Assembly (NCBI RefSeq): GCF_001439925.1 | Contig: NZ_LMBV01000014.1 | Coordinates: 20,647 to 84,646, forward strand | Source of the DNA: Peribacillus muralis | Lineage (GTDB): Bacteria; Bacillota; Bacilli; Bacillales; DSM-1321 | Reading direction: 5' to 3' | Length of the DNA stretch: 64,000 nt | Shown: positions 9,063 through 17,657 of the stretch, one piece after another | How the letters are laid out: each line of letters opens with the position of its first letter | Numbering within the stretch: the stretch's first letter is position 1 | Notes under the pieces: model-generated | What the model saw: only the letters and a program-made list of their open reading frames with translations | Told to the model about the DNA's origin: nothing | The model's database searches: none | Translations under genes and position numbers: made by a program

Positions 9063-9857
9063 TTATTTCTTTATTTCGATTTTGCCGTTATCCGTTTCCA
9101 ATTTCACTAAGTTTTCACCTTTGCCAATGACAGTACTGCCCTCGTACTTACCAAGGATATCAATCTTTCCGTTATCTACTGAAACATCGAACGTTGTATT
9201 GGTCGGTTCAGTTTCCGTTTTGATCATGATTTTACCGTTATCACTTTCGAGGTCGATCATCCTATCCAAGTCTTTTGTGATCAGCACGATTTGACCATTA
9301 TTTGAGGAGCCGACCAGGTTTCCTTCTACATGATCGAGCTCCACCGCTCCATTCGAAGAATTCACTTCTACTTTTTTCGCAAGTATCTCACTTAATTCAA
9401 TTCGGCCATTTTCTGATATCACTTTCACATGTTCACTTTTCAAATCCGATATTTGCACTTTTCCATTATCGGATTTGACCACAAAGGATTTATACGCTCT
9501 CTCAGGTACATAAACCTTTAGATGTAGTGATTGATTATGAAAACCAAAGCTAAAGTTAAGCTGTTTTTTCAATTTCACCGTTAGCTGCTTACCTTCCACA
9601 TCTGCAGAGAAATCCAACTTGGAAATATCCACGCCTTTTGAAACCAGCTCTACCTTGGTTTCCTTAGCCTGCGTTGGAAGAATCTCGACGGTACCATTGT
9701 CAGCGTCGATGTTTATGTCCGTCACGACATCCGAAATCGTTTTTTCCTCTGTCGCCGCTTTCTGATTCGTCACTTGAGAAAACGTAAATGCACTTCCTAT
9801 CACTCCGACCAATAACAGTCCGAGTGCAAGGATCGATAATTTTTTAACATTAATCAT
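9063..9857 (-). CDS. DUF4097-family beta-helix protein, envelope-associated
   Basis: A 264-residue protein. One N-terminal membrane segment (LSILALGLLLVGVIGSAF) anchors or exports it. The rest is a repetitive beta structure in which the motif (S/T)DNGKI(E/D/V)I or close variants recurs at least six times (SDNGKVQIS, SENGRIELS, SSNGAVELD, SNNGQIVL, SDNGKIMIK, VDNGKIDIL, TDNGKIEIK). That is the hallmark of DUF4097, found as the third gene of PadR-DUF1700-DUF4097 operons and related to the sensor domains of Lia-type envelope-stress proteins. The start overlaps the end of the DUF1700 gene by 8 bases, so translation is probably coupled. A scaffold or sensing role at the envelope is inference. Confidence 0.85.
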   Translation of the reverse strand: MINVKKLSILALGLLLVGVIGSAFTFSQVTNQKAATEEKTISDVVTDINIDADNGTVEILPTQAKETKVELVSKGVDISKLDFSADVEGKQLTVKLKKQLNFSFGFHNQSLHLKVYVPERAYKSFVVKSDNGKVQISDLKSEHVKVISENGRIELSEILAKKVEVNSSNGAVELDHVEGNLVGSSNNGQIVLITKDLDRMIDLESDNGKIMIKTETEPTNTTFDVSVDNGKIDILGKYEGSTVIGKGENLVKLETDNGKIEIKK

Positions 9858-10404
9858 TTTTCAAACCGCCTTTCACAAGGGAAGCGTTGAATTTCAAATA
9901 ACGTATGAACCCTTTCGTTAATGCTCTCGTAGCGACAAACATCCCCATGGCCATGAAAATACCGATCCCGCATAGTCCCAATGCGAAGAACAAATCAAAT
10001 AATTGAAAGCTGCTCACTATAAGGTTGAGCAGTGCGAATACCGGAGCAAGAATGAATGCTATCGCCGATGCCCAGCCTGCAATCACGACTCCAACCAGTG
10101 CTATAAAAGGCCCCAATACAATCACCAGATTAAAAAATCCCAAGCCAATGACGGCCCAAACGGCCCTCATTACATTACCGGCAGAGGTCGTTTGTTCGAC
10201 TTGGCCGAGATGATAGGATGCCAGCAGTTCCTTGGCAATCTGTTTAGGACTCCCAAGCGATGTGGATATTTCCTGATCCGTTTTTCCTTGTTCCATCCCT
10301 ATTGCGAAATACTCTTCGTAGTCTTGCAGGATATCCTGACGTTCCTCTAATGAAAGCCGTGTTAAAGAGGCATTCAACTGGTTTAAAAACTGTTCTTTAT
10401 TCAT
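9850..10404 (-). CDS. DUF1700 (HAAS-domain) membrane protein
   Basis: A 184-residue protein starting [15 protein letters not shown] frame extends upstream to a GTG at 10416, but that GTG overlaps the AAGGAGGG itself, so the ATG at 10404 (11-base spacing) is preferred. The N-terminal about 75 residues form the HAAS/DUF1700 helical domain ([21 protein letters not shown], then [16 protein letters not shown]). Four hydrophobic helices follow. In other Bacillaceae such proteins pair with a PadR repressor and a DUF4097 protein, as here. The start overlaps the PadR gene by 8 bases. The HAAS domain is thought to mediate protein contact; no enzyme activity is expected. Confidence 0.85.
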   Translation of the reverse strand: MNKEQFLNQLNASLTRLSLEERQDILQDYEEYFAIGMEQGKTDQEISTSLGSPKQIAKELLASYHLGQVEQTTSAGNVMRAVWAVIGLGFFNLVIVLGPFIALVGVVIAGWASAIAFILAPVFALLNLIVSSFQLFDLFFALGLCGIGIFMAMGMFVATRALTKGFIRYLKFNASLVKGGLKND

Positions 10405-10723
10405 TGGCACACACACCCTCCTTGATTAATTGATTGACCCCATCGGAAAATTCATTCCATTCCGTCAACAACTCGTGAAGGTATTCCCGGCCTTTGTCTG
10501 TTAGCTTATAATACTTACGCGGAGGGCCTTCCGTCGATTCTTGCAAATAAGTCGTGAAATACTCTTCCTTGGTCAACCGCCTTAATAGTGGATATACGGA
10601 TCCTTCCGATATCTCGATCCGATCTGAAATTCTCTGTACAAGCTCATAGCCGTAGCGATCCTGCTTTTCCAATAAAACGAGAACACACAGCTCCAGAACT
10701 CCCTTTTTAAATTGTACATTCAT
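10397..10723 (-). CDS. PadR-family transcriptional regulator
   Basis: A 108-residue winged-helix protein starting [18 protein letters not shown]. The GAGGAG at about 10 bases fits this ATG better than one at 10741. Hallmarks: YGYELVQRI, the recognition helix [16 protein letters not shown], the wing [17 protein letters not shown], and a C-terminal dimerisation helix. It has the short PadR-s2 length. It is the first gene of the PadR-DUF1700-DUF4097 operon, and members usually repress their own operon. Three CAGTACTG-like boxes upstream (10771-10842) are candidate operators. Confidence 0.92.
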   Translation of the reverse strand: MNVQFKKGVLELCVLVLLEKQDRYGYELVQRISDRIEISEGSVYPLLRRLTKEEYFTTYLQESTEGPPRKYYKLTDKGREYLHELLTEWNEFSDGVNQLIKEGVCANE

Positions 10724-10770
10724 AGCCCCATCACTCCTCATTTAGGAATCTTAAGGTATAGTTCAATAAA

Positions 10771-10842
10771 CAGTACTGAACATCAAACAATACATCTTAT
10801 GTAAATAATTTATCATATAGTACTGTTCATTGCAAGGTACTG
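10771..10842. promoter_or_regulatory. Three GTACTG boxes, candidate PadR operators
   Basis: CAGTACTG at 10771-10778 (a perfect 8-bp palindrome), TAGTACTG at 10818-10825 and GGTACTG at 10836-10842, in the shared upstream region of the PadR operon (minus) and the DUF2157 gene (plus). Repeated short palindromes next to a PadR gene suggest autoregulation; binding is unproven. Confidence 0.45.
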
Positions 10843-10950
10843 TTTTTTGTTATATTCATTTCATTGAGGGTATAAGGAAATTATGAACATCTATTCGAGG
10901 GTGAGAGGGAATACATTGTATAATAGTAATAAGTGGAAGGGGGAATTATT

Positions 10951-12009
10951 TTGGTCAATAAAGAAATTACGAAGAAGCAATTCGATTTTTTAAAGACTGA
11001 GTTCAATTACCTTGAAAAAGGAGGAGTCATCTCCGAGCAGGAAAAAGAGAGGATGTTAAGTTCCTATGCTGTAAAAGGGAATATGAGCTTCATCACCATT
11101 CTCCTATCCATCGGGGCATTGCTATTAGGTTTGGGCGTATTGACCTTCGTAGCCAGTAACTGGATGTATTTAAGCAAAGCCGTGAAATTCTTACTTATCA
11201 TTGCCTGCTTGATTGGCGTGAACTTTGCTGGTGTGAAATGGCAGGTTCGCTTTCCGAAGACAGCAAGAAGCCTTCATTATGTAGGTATTTTAATTTTTGG
11301 TTCAGGGATTTTCCTAATTGAACAAATGTTCAATATAATCATCAATTTCAATAGTTCCTTCTTACTGTGGGCCATCGGAACGGTATTCATCAGCTACTAC
11401 TTAAAGGATGTTTTCATCCTCCTTTTTACTACGTTCCTGCTGTTCATTTATATTAACGGAAGTATTTTCCTTGATGAAACATCATATCCGATAGCCATCA
11501 TTTTGTTTTTACCGGCTTTATACATCTTATTGAAAAAATTCGATTACGCTAAGTATCCGGCCTTTTTCATTAACGCATTAGCGATCAATACCGTCGCCTT
11601 ATTTCTGATGGAATTCGTGCCTAAGCTAAATACGGAAAACTCGAATACGATCGTCCTTTCCATCCTGTTTGTGCTTGGGATCCTGTTGGCTTATGTCCCA
11701 GTTACACCTAAATTACAAAACGTCATCCACCTCCAAGGGCATCTCTTACATGGTATTACAGCACTTTTCCTTACCTTTGAGTTTTCAATCTGGTTTCCTT
11801 TAGCTTATTTTATTTTTCTGTTATATCTCATTCTAAGAGGCAGTTTGACGAGCATCGTGATTATATGCGCGTTGATCTTCAGATACTATCTAGATTCCTT
11901 TGATTTTTTGCCAAAATCGCTTACATTCATCATTGGCGGCATCATGCTTATCGGGTTTGGCTTCTTCTTTGAAAATCAACGAAAAAAAGGAGGCGATCTC
12001 CATGGTTAA
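10951..12009 (+). CDS. DUF2157 membrane protein
   Basis: A 352-residue protein. Start taken as TTG at 10951 (fMVNKEITKKQF), because GGAAGGGGGA at 10935-10944 sits 6 bases before it; a GTG at 10933 would lie upstream of that site. A TATAAT box is present at 10919-10924. The N-terminal about 50 residues (FDFLKTEFNYLEKGGVISEQEKERML) form the soluble DUF2157 helix. About ten hydrophobic helices follow, the first with SIGALLLGLGVLTFVASNW, typical of the family. The stop overlaps the start of the GDYXXLXY gene by 8 bases. The pair DUF2157 plus GDYXXLXY recurs in many bacteria; its function is unknown. Confidence 0.85.
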   Translation: MVNKEITKKQFDFLKTEFNYLEKGGVISEQEKERMLSSYAVKGNMSFITILLSIGALLLGLGVLTFVASNWMYLSKAVKFLLIIACLIGVNFAGVKWQVRFPKTARSLHYVGILIFGSGIFLIEQMFNIIINFNSSFLLWAIGTVFISYYLKDVFILLFTTFLLFIYINGSIFLDETSYPIAIILFLPALYILLKKFDYAKYPAFFINALAINTVALFLMEFVPKLNTENSNTIVLSILFVLGILLAYVPVTPKLQNVIHLQGHLLHGITALFLTFEFSIWFPLAYFIFLLYLILRGSLTSIVIICALIFRYYLDSFDFLPKSLTFIIGGIMLIGFGFFFENQRKKGGDLHG

Positions 12010-12538
12010 TTCAGCATTCCGGCCATTCATCGTTTTTTCCATACCGGTCCTGATTCTATTAATTCTGGCCTTTCCTCCATTCTTGACAACAATGATGGGA
12101 GATGAAATCAAAATCAAAACTACTCCCGTCGATCCGACAGACTTATTTCGCGGCAGCTATGTAGCTCTCGATTATGAAATTGAAACGGTTCAGCCTTCCC
12201 AGATCGCCGACTCGATCAAATCCGAATTCAAAACAACAAATATGGGCGATTATAAAAAGGTCTATGTGAGCTTGAAACAAAACGAAAACGGACTATATGT
12301 AGTCGATTCTGTCACGAAAGAGGAACCGAGCGAAGGCATGTACTTAAAAGGGGAATTGGAGGTCCCTTATGAACTGAAAAACGCTAAAACCGTTCATATC
12401 AGATACGGCCTCGACAATTATTTCGCATCAGAGGAAAAGGCAAAGGAAATGGAGTCCAATGCATTGACTAGTCCTTCAATGGCGGTAATAAAGGTTCGCA
12501 ATGGCCATGTTGTCTTAACCGATATTATCATAGAATGA
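12002..12538 (+). CDS. GDYXXLXY-domain protein
   Basis: A 178-residue protein starting MVNSAFRPF after AAGGAGG at 8 bases. One N-terminal membrane helix (FSIPVLILLILAFPPFL) is followed by an extracytoplasmic domain. The motif RGSYVALDYEIE near residues 46-57 matches the family's G-D/S-Y-x-x-L-x-Y signature. The frame could be extended upstream to 11900, but that would overlap the DUF2157 gene deeply without a binding site. Overlap of 8 bases with DUF2157 implies translational coupling and a joint membrane complex, which is inference. A bidirectional terminator follows. Confidence 0.85.
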   Translation: MVNSAFRPFIVFSIPVLILLILAFPPFLTTMMGDEIKIKTTPVDPTDLFRGSYVALDYEIETVQPSQIADSIKSEFKTTNMGDYKKVYVSLKQNENGLYVVDSVTKEEPSEGMYLKGELEVPYELKNAKTVHIRYGLDNYFASEEKAKEMESNALTSPSMAVIKVRNGHVVLTDIIIE

Positions 12539-12560
12539 ATTCCTTCCCGATACGAAAGGA

Positions 12561-12595
12561 AAAAGAGCATCGGACTTTTTTCCGATGCTCCTTTT
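12561..12595. terminator. Bidirectional terminator
   Basis: Perfect 10-bp stem GAGCATCGGA / TCCGATGCTC with a T-rich loop, and A-run and T-run on the sides. It separates the converging DUF2157/GDYXXLXY operon and the NlpC/P60-like gene. Confidence 0.9.
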
Positions 12596-12624
12596 ACTGG
12601 TGGTAAATCAATCATGATACATTG

Positions 12625-13107
12625 TTACTGCTTGATAACCCTTTTTGCCCCGATATATTTTTCCTTCCAATACGTATCGCTCATTTTGACTTCCTTTACT
12701 CCTTTGGAGGTAGCTCCGACAAATGTGCCATTTCCATAATAGATTCCGACAAAACTAACCTGCCCTTTCTTACCCGTGGCAAAGAAAACCAAATCTCCTG
12801 CTTTTAAGTCTTTTTGTTGTATGGTTTTACCTGTTTTATATTGATCGCGGCTTGTTCTCGGAATCTTCAATTCTGTCACTGCATTTTTATATACATACTG
12901 AGTCAGACCGCTTGCATCGAACCCTTTTGGTGTCGTCCCCCCATATTTATAAGAGCTTCCCACCTGCTTCTTTGCCATGGCGGCAACTTCATCACCATAA
13001 TTGATGGATGCTGAAGCATTGGCAGGGCTTAATATGAATGCGCTCAATAAAGCCAATAGTAAAGCGATGGCTGCAAGCCATCTTGTAACGGGTAAACGAT
13101 AACTCAT
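12625..13107 (-). CDS. Secreted NlpC/P60-fold protein lacking catalytic Cys and His
   Basis: A 160-residue protein with GGGGAGG before the ATG. A signal peptide covers residues about 1-33 (LAAIALLLALLSAFI, then ANASA). The mature part is a single NlpC/P60 domain: KKQVGSSYKYGGTTPKGFDASGLTQYVYK, then LKAGDLVFFATGKKGQVSFVGIYYGNG. In active D,L-endopeptidases of this fold the motif reads D-C-S-G and S-H-V-G-I-Y. Here the nucleophile is Ala65 (codon GCA), the catalytic His is Phe119 and the third polar position is Gly131. The fold signature is otherwise well kept, so this looks like a maintained pseudo-enzyme, perhaps binding peptidoglycan stem peptides, rather than a decaying gene. It is monocistronic. 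Confidence 0.85.
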   Translation of the reverse strand: MSYRLPVTRWLAAIALLLALLSAFILSPANASASINYGDEVAAMAKKQVGSSYKYGGTTPKGFDASGLTQYVYKNAVTELKIPRTSRDQYKTGKTIQQKDLKAGDLVFFATGKKGQVSFVGIYYGNGTFVGATSKGVKEVKMSDTYWKEKYIGAKRVIKQ

Positions 13108-13204
13108 CTTTTTTCCTCCCCAAACTGAAAATGAAACACAATTTTAAATGTATGCCACATATCGGTTTTCATACCGAAATTCATTTATCATTCGACCAAA
13201 AAGT

Positions 13205-13254
13205 AAAAACCAGCTAATACCGTCGTGTAACTAAACGGTGTTAGCTGGTTTTTT
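13205..13254. terminator. Terminator after holin gene
   Basis: Stem of about 18 bp with one mismatch, AAAACCAGCTAA... / ...TTAGCTGGTTTT, with an 11-base loop. T-runs are present on both strands; it lies 36 bases beyond the holin stop. Confidence 0.85.
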
Positions 13255-13289
13255 ACTATTTTTTCAGTTCAATAAAAAATCAAGATCAC

Positions 13290-13562
13290 TTATTTGGGTT
13301 CCTCGTAACTTTGAGCAGCTTCGCTGTCGCTCAGACCTTTCGTTGTATGATCGATCACACCGCCGATTCCAAAGAACGTAAGCGCTATGAAGTTGATGAT
13401 GCCCAGAGCCCCGTTCAATGCATCATCAGAAATGGTAAAGCCGATTGGATGAATGAAATTGTTTATGAACGCCGCAACCATTTGCGCCGATAATAAAAGC
13501 CCAGGAAGGAGTACAGTGAATATAAACGTCGGATTCTTAAGGCGCACTTTCCAGTTGATCAT
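13290..13562 (-). CDS. Phage-type holin (phi LC3 / Phage_holin_1 family)
   Basis: A 90-residue protein starting MINWKVRLKNPTF. GGGAGG lies 7 bases before this ATG and only 1 base before an ATG two codons upstream, so 13562 is preferred. It has two hydrophobic helices (FIFTVLLPGLLLSAQMVAAFI and ALGIINFIALTFFGIGGVI) and the family ending DHTTKGLSDSEAAQSYEEP. Holins of this family form membrane holes for phage endolysins and are usually next to an amidase. Here no lysin or structural phage gene is adjacent: the neighbour is an inactive NlpC/P60 protein behind a terminator. It may be a domesticated phage gene used in autolysis or protein release. Confidence 0.85.
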   Translation of the reverse strand: MINWKVRLKNPTFIFTVLLPGLLLSAQMVAAFINNFIHPIGFTISDDALNGALGIINFIALTFFGIGGVIDHTTKGLSDSEAAQSYEEPK

Positions 13563-13699
13563 TGCCATGCCTCCCTATCTATCATATTCAGTCCTTTCAT
13601 TGAAAAAAGATACGGACTTGCTATATAGTATGCGTCTTGTCCTTTTTCCGTTACGTATTTCTATGAATTAATAACCGGTCTAGTTTCCATACCTAAAGA

Positions 13700-13723
13700 A
13701 AGGTCCACCATAGGATGGACCTT
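13700..13723. terminator. Hairpin, possible terminator of racemase gene
   Basis: AAGGTCCA / TGGACCTT with an 8-base loop, about 77 bases past the racemase stop on the minus strand, followed there by TTTCTTT. The T-run is interrupted. Confidence 0.45.
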
Positions 13724-13799
13724 CATAATCAAAAAACATAGATTTTAAAAAAACGGTAGAGCGGGACTTGTTAGTTTCTTATTGTTATTCATGATCACT

Positions 13800-14492
13800 T
13801 CATTTTTCTAATGACATATTAACGGAATCAATGGCATGTATGACAGCCGTATCAAATAACGGCATTTCTGAATCCTCTGGTTTTACTAGCAATCCAATTT
13901 CCGTACAGCCTAGTATTATTCCTTCCGCTCCATCATCAATTAACCTCTTGATGACCTTTTTGTAATAATTCCTTGATGATTGCTGGATTTTCCCTAAACA
14001 TAATTCTTCATAAATGACATTATTGATTACTTTTCTATCCCCATCATTGGGTACCAAAACCTTAATACCATTAGACTCAATCCGCGTTTTATAAAAGTCT
14101 TGTTCCATCGTATATGTAGTGCCAAGTAAACCAACTGTACTGATATTGGACTGTTGAATTTGTTTTGCTGTTGAATCAGCTATGTGTAAAATTGGCAAAC
14201 TGACTTTTTTTTCAATATATCCAATCACTTTATGCATCGTATTGGTACAAATTACAATCATTTCGGCACCTGCCTTTTCCAAAGACAGAGCTGCATCGCC
14301 TAATAATTCACCGGAGGTTTTCCAATCCCCGTTAGCTTGATAGCGTTCGATTTCTTCAAAATCCACGCTATATAAAATGCACTTCGCTGAATGCAATCCA
14401 CCCAGTTTGGCTTTTATTTCTTCGTTAATGATTCGATAATATTCTAAAGATGACTCCCAGCTCATGCCGCCAATTAGGCCAATTGTCTTCAT
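13800..14492 (-). CDS. Aspartate/glutamate-superfamily amino-acid racemase (YgeA/RacX-like)
   Basis: A 230-residue enzyme beginning MKTIGLIGGMSWESSLEYY, the classic start of the YgeA/RacX group. It converts L- to D-amino acids without PLP using two cysteines. Both are seen: Cys in IVICTNTMHK (residue about 83) and Cys in GIILGCTEIGLL (residue about 190). GGGG precedes the ATG. The gene is the first in the ureide island, but whether it belongs is unclear. Allantoin racemase is in the same superfamily, though the start motif favours an amino-acid racemase. D-amino acids are used for cell-wall remodelling. Substrate unknown. Confidence 0.85.
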   Translation of the reverse strand: MKTIGLIGGMSWESSLEYYRIINEEIKAKLGGLHSAKCILYSVDFEEIERYQANGDWKTSGELLGDAALSLEKAGAEMIVICTNTMHKVIGYIEKKVSLPILHIADSTAKQIQQSNISTVGLLGTTYTMEQDFYKTRIESNGIKVLVPNDGDRKVINNVIYEELCLGKIQQSSRNYYKKVIKRLIDDGAEGIILGCTEIGLLVKPEDSEMPLFDTAVIHAIDSVNMSLEK

Positions 14493-14868
14493 GAAAATTC
14501 CCCTTTTCAGTGATGATAGCTTACTAGGTAGCTAAAAGTAATCTATTCTATTTCGTAAAGTACCTGTATGATGATCAACTAGATCAGTGATATAAATAGA
14601 TTTCTTATCATTTTCATCTCTTGGACGTCCTGACAAGGTGGGTATTGAATAGCTTTACTATCTCGTACATGTACTTTGGAAGGTAATTTGGAATACACAA
14701 ATTTAATATAGCATGAAAGATTTTAGGAGTTCATTGGGTATTGTCGGCAAACTTAACGAACCAATGAATACCTTAATCATTTTTTCTAGCGAAAAAACCA
14801 TCCGTTAATAAAGAAACAGAATTTGATATCAAGGCAGCCTGATTGGTCTGAATGTCATAAGCAAGCAC
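14493..14868. other. Intergenic, no gene seen
   Basis: About 375 AT-rich bases between the racemase and malate synthase genes, both on the minus strand. No strong terminator hairpin was found past malate synthase, so read-through into the racemase gene is possible. Confidence 0.4.
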
Positions 14869-17037
14869 TTATCGCCACAGCTTATTTTCCTTCGCTTCGA
14901 TGCGTCGTCTATGCAGGATAGGCTCAGTATACCCACTTGGTTGGTTATAGCCTTCAAATACTAGATCGCATGCCGCTTGAAACGCCACTGAGTTGTCGTA
15001 ATCTTCAGCGATACAGTGATATGCTGAATCTCCAGTGTTTTGTTCATCCACTACTTTAGCCATTCGTTGTAAGGTCTCCAAAACCTGTCCTTTTGTACAA
15101 ATTCCGTGGTGAAGCCAGTTAGCCATATGCTGACTCGAAATTCTTAGTGTAGCACGGTCTTCCATCAACCCTACATTGTCGATATCTGGTACTTTAGAAC
15201 AACCTATTCCTTGCTCTACCCAACGTACAACATATCCGAGGATACCTTGAGCATTATTATCCAGCTCTTGCTGGATGTCTTCCGGACTCCAGTCGGGGTT
15301 TTGAGCCACTGGGATTTCTAAAATATCATCACGTAAATTCACTGGATTTTTTTTCAACTCATCTTGTACCTTTTTTACATCCACTTGATGATAATGAAGA
15401 GCATGCAATGTCGCTGCAGTTGGTGAAGGCACCCATGCTGTATTCGCCCCTGCTTTCAGATGGCCGATCTTTTGCGTTAGCATTTCCGCCATCCTATCAG
15501 GTATTGCCCACATTCCTTTACCAATTTGGGCTCGACCTTGAAAGCCGGTTGCTAGACCTACATTGACATTCGATTTTTCATAACCTTGCAGCCATTTTGA
15601 TCCTTTCATGTTACTTTTAAGAATCATAGGTCCGGCTTCCATGGACGTATGAATTTCGTCTCCCGTTCGATCCAAGAACCCGGTATTAATAAATGCCACT
15701 CTTTCTTTAACTTGCCGGATACATGCTTTCAAGTTTAATGAAGTTCGTCGTTCTTCGTCCATAACACCAATTTTCAGTGTATTTCGCTGTAGACCAAGCA
15801 TGTCTTCCACTCGATCAAAGAGTTCATTGGCAAATGCCACCTCTTCGGATCCATGCATTTTTGGCTTAACGATATAAACCGATCCTTTAGATGAATTTTG
15901 ATATTTACCATTTCCCAACAAGGAATGTTTGGCAAGTAAACTAGTCATCACTGTATCCATAATCCCTTCAGGAATCTCCTCACCATTTGCATCCAGGACT
16001 GCGTTTGTGGTCATTAAGTGTCCCACGTTACGGACAAACATAAGTGAACGACCGGGCAAAGAGAGTTCTTCTCCATCTGGTGCTCTGTATAAACGATCCG
16101 GGTTCATTGTACGTGTCATCATTTTATTATCCTTTTTGAAAGTTACAGTCAGATCACCTTTCATAAGACCTAACCAATTTCTATATACGAGGACTTTATC
16201 ATCAGCATCCACTGCGGCAACAGAATCCTCACAATCCATTATTGTCGTAAGAGTAGATTCCATTAGAATGTCCTTAACACCGGCTTGGTCTATTTTACCG
16301 ATCGGATGACTTCGATCAATCTGAATTTCAAAATGCAAACCATTATTTTTTAATAATATAGCCGATGGCTTTTCGCGTTCCCCTTGATTGCCAACTAGCT
16401 TATAGTCTTCTACTAAACTCGTAATTTTTCCATTTCTAAGTGAAACAGCTAATTTCCCATCTTCTACTGCATAGTTCACAGCGTCTTTATGTGAATAATC
16501 CTTTAAAGGAGCTGCTTGATCAAGAAAGTCCTTTGCAAATGATATGACTTCTCCACCGCGTACTTCATCATAGCTCCCTTCTCGAAGTCCTTTTTCACTA
16601 ATAACATCCGTTCCATAAAGGGCATCATAAAGGCTTCCCCACCTTGCATTTGAAGCATTAATCGCATAACGAGCATTATCAACCGGGACAACTAGCTGTG
16701 GCCCAGCTTGAAAGGCTATTTCATCATCTACCCCTTCTGTCGTAATTTGAAAGTCTTCTCCTTCAGGTTCGAGATAGCCAATTTCTTGTAAAAATGATTT
16801 ATATTCAGCAAAATTAATCTCTTTATTTTCTCTATGATATGTATTGATTTTAGTTTGAATTTCAACACGACGAGTTAACAATTTTTTGTTTTTTGGGGAC
16901 ATGTCATGCAACAACTTTTCAAAATCAGCCCAAAATTGTTCCCTATCCAGTTTGCTTCCAGGTAGCCCCTCTTTATTGATAAATTCAAAAAGTACTGTAG
17001 CCACTTGAAGATTGCCTATTTTCACATATTGTTCCAT
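14869..17037 (-). CDS. glcB: Malate synthase G
   Basis: A 722-residue enzyme, the full length of the G isoform (about 720-725). It condenses glyoxylate with acetyl-CoA to malate. AGGAGGAAG precedes the ATG. Family marks: an early [10 protein letters not shown] segment, the alpha/beta insert, the TIM-barrel core with [23 protein letters not shown] containing the Mg-binding Glu/Asp, [10 protein letters not shown], and a C-terminal cap ending in a basic [10 protein letters not shown]. The gene lies in the ureide island beside allantoin genes, so it likely feeds ureide-derived glyoxylate into the TCA cycle. Typical Bacillus strains carry malate synthase A or none, so the G form here is a specialised addition. 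Confidence 0.95.
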   Translation of the reverse strand: MEQYVKIGNLQVATVLFEFINKEGLPGSKLDREQFWADFEKLLHDMSPKNKKLLTRRVEIQTKINTYHRENKEINFAEYKSFLQEIGYLEPEGEDFQITTEGVDDEIAFQAGPQLVVPVDNARYAINASNARWGSLYDALYGTDVISEKGLREGSYDEVRGGEVISFAKDFLDQAAPLKDYSHKDAVNYAVEDGKLAVSLRNGKITSLVEDYKLVGNQGEREKPSAILLKNNGLHFEIQIDRSHPIGKIDQAGVKDILMESTLTTIMDCEDSVAAVDADDKVLVYRNWLGLMKGDLTVTFKKDNKMMTRTMNPDRLYRAPDGEELSLPGRSLMFVRNVGHLMTTNAVLDANGEEIPEGIMDTVMTSLLAKHSLLGNGKYQNSSKGSVYIVKPKMHGSEEVAFANELFDRVEDMLGLQRNTLKIGVMDEERRTSLNLKACIRQVKERVAFINTGFLDRTGDEIHTSMEAGPMILKSNMKGSKWLQGYEKSNVNVGLATGFQGRAQIGKGMWAIPDRMAEMLTQKIGHLKAGANTAWVPSPTAATLHALHYHQVDVKKVQDELKKNPVNLRDDILEIPVAQNPDWSPEDIQQELDNNAQGILGYVVRWVEQGIGCSKVPDIDNVGLMEDRATLRISSQHMANWLHHGICTKGQVLETLQRMAKVVDEQNTGDSAYHCIAEDYDNSVAFQAACDLVFEGYNQPSGYTEPILHRRRIEAKENKLWR

Positions 17038-17657
17038 AGTTTCTTCCTCCTAAAAAAATAAGGCTGTTTTCGCATACTTCGTTGCTATTCCTCAAGTAAT
17101 GCGGTGTGCTTGATTTCCCCACCAATTTACTTATGCTATAGTCATTGTTCAAAAATACGCGATTAATCAACTTGCATATACTTATAAATTGACAGGTTTT
17201 TTTCAAGTTGTGTTTCTATAATGAGTTTTAATTTTCAATCTTCATTTTGAACTTTGCTCTTGAAACGTATGTATCCTTATTTACGTACAGCACTTTAATT
17301 ATTTCATTTCTTCACTTGAAATTTCAAAGAAACTGCCCTAAAAGCATATCCGGGTTAGCCCCACTTTCAATAACCGATACAAGTGGTAATCTAAAAATCC
17401 ATAAAATTGCTGGTTCTCCCGTGGTCCCGCAAATAACATGAGTATCTGCATCTATATTAATCACAAGTTTTCATTTATTGTTTTTCTTCTTATAAATCAA
17501 TTTCTTGAAAGTGATCAATGCCGTCAACAGATGTTACAGAGTAAACAATATATGAACTCTTTTTATTTTCCCTCGTAAAATGATATCCGATTTTTTTCTT
17601 TTTAGACTCGTCACTTTTTGTTGTTGCTTATCTATTCATATTCAATAGTTAAATCGG
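17038..17657. other. Intergenic, 620 bases, with a possible gene remnant
   Basis: AT-rich stretch upstream of malate synthase G and past the NCS2 permease stop. It should contain the malate synthase promoter. A short frame on the minus strand (17324-17464) looks protein-like and may be a relic; otherwise nothing was found. Confidence 0.4.
17324..17464 (-). pseudogene. Possible gene remnant, 46 codons
   Basis: The frame from a GTG at 17464 reads INIDADTHVICGTTGEPA and later IESGANPDMLLGQF before a TGA. The composition (Gly, Asp, Thr, Pro turns) is unlike random AT-rich sequence and looks like an enzyme active-site segment. No ribosome binding site is seen and both sides lack continuation, so a decayed fragment is the best guess. 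The parent family is not recognised with certainty. Confidence 0.25.

Noticed and set aside
13800..14492. Allantoin racemase
   Set aside because: Same superfamily and suitable context, but the MKTIGLIGGMSWESS start is typical of YgeA/RacX amino-acid racemases.
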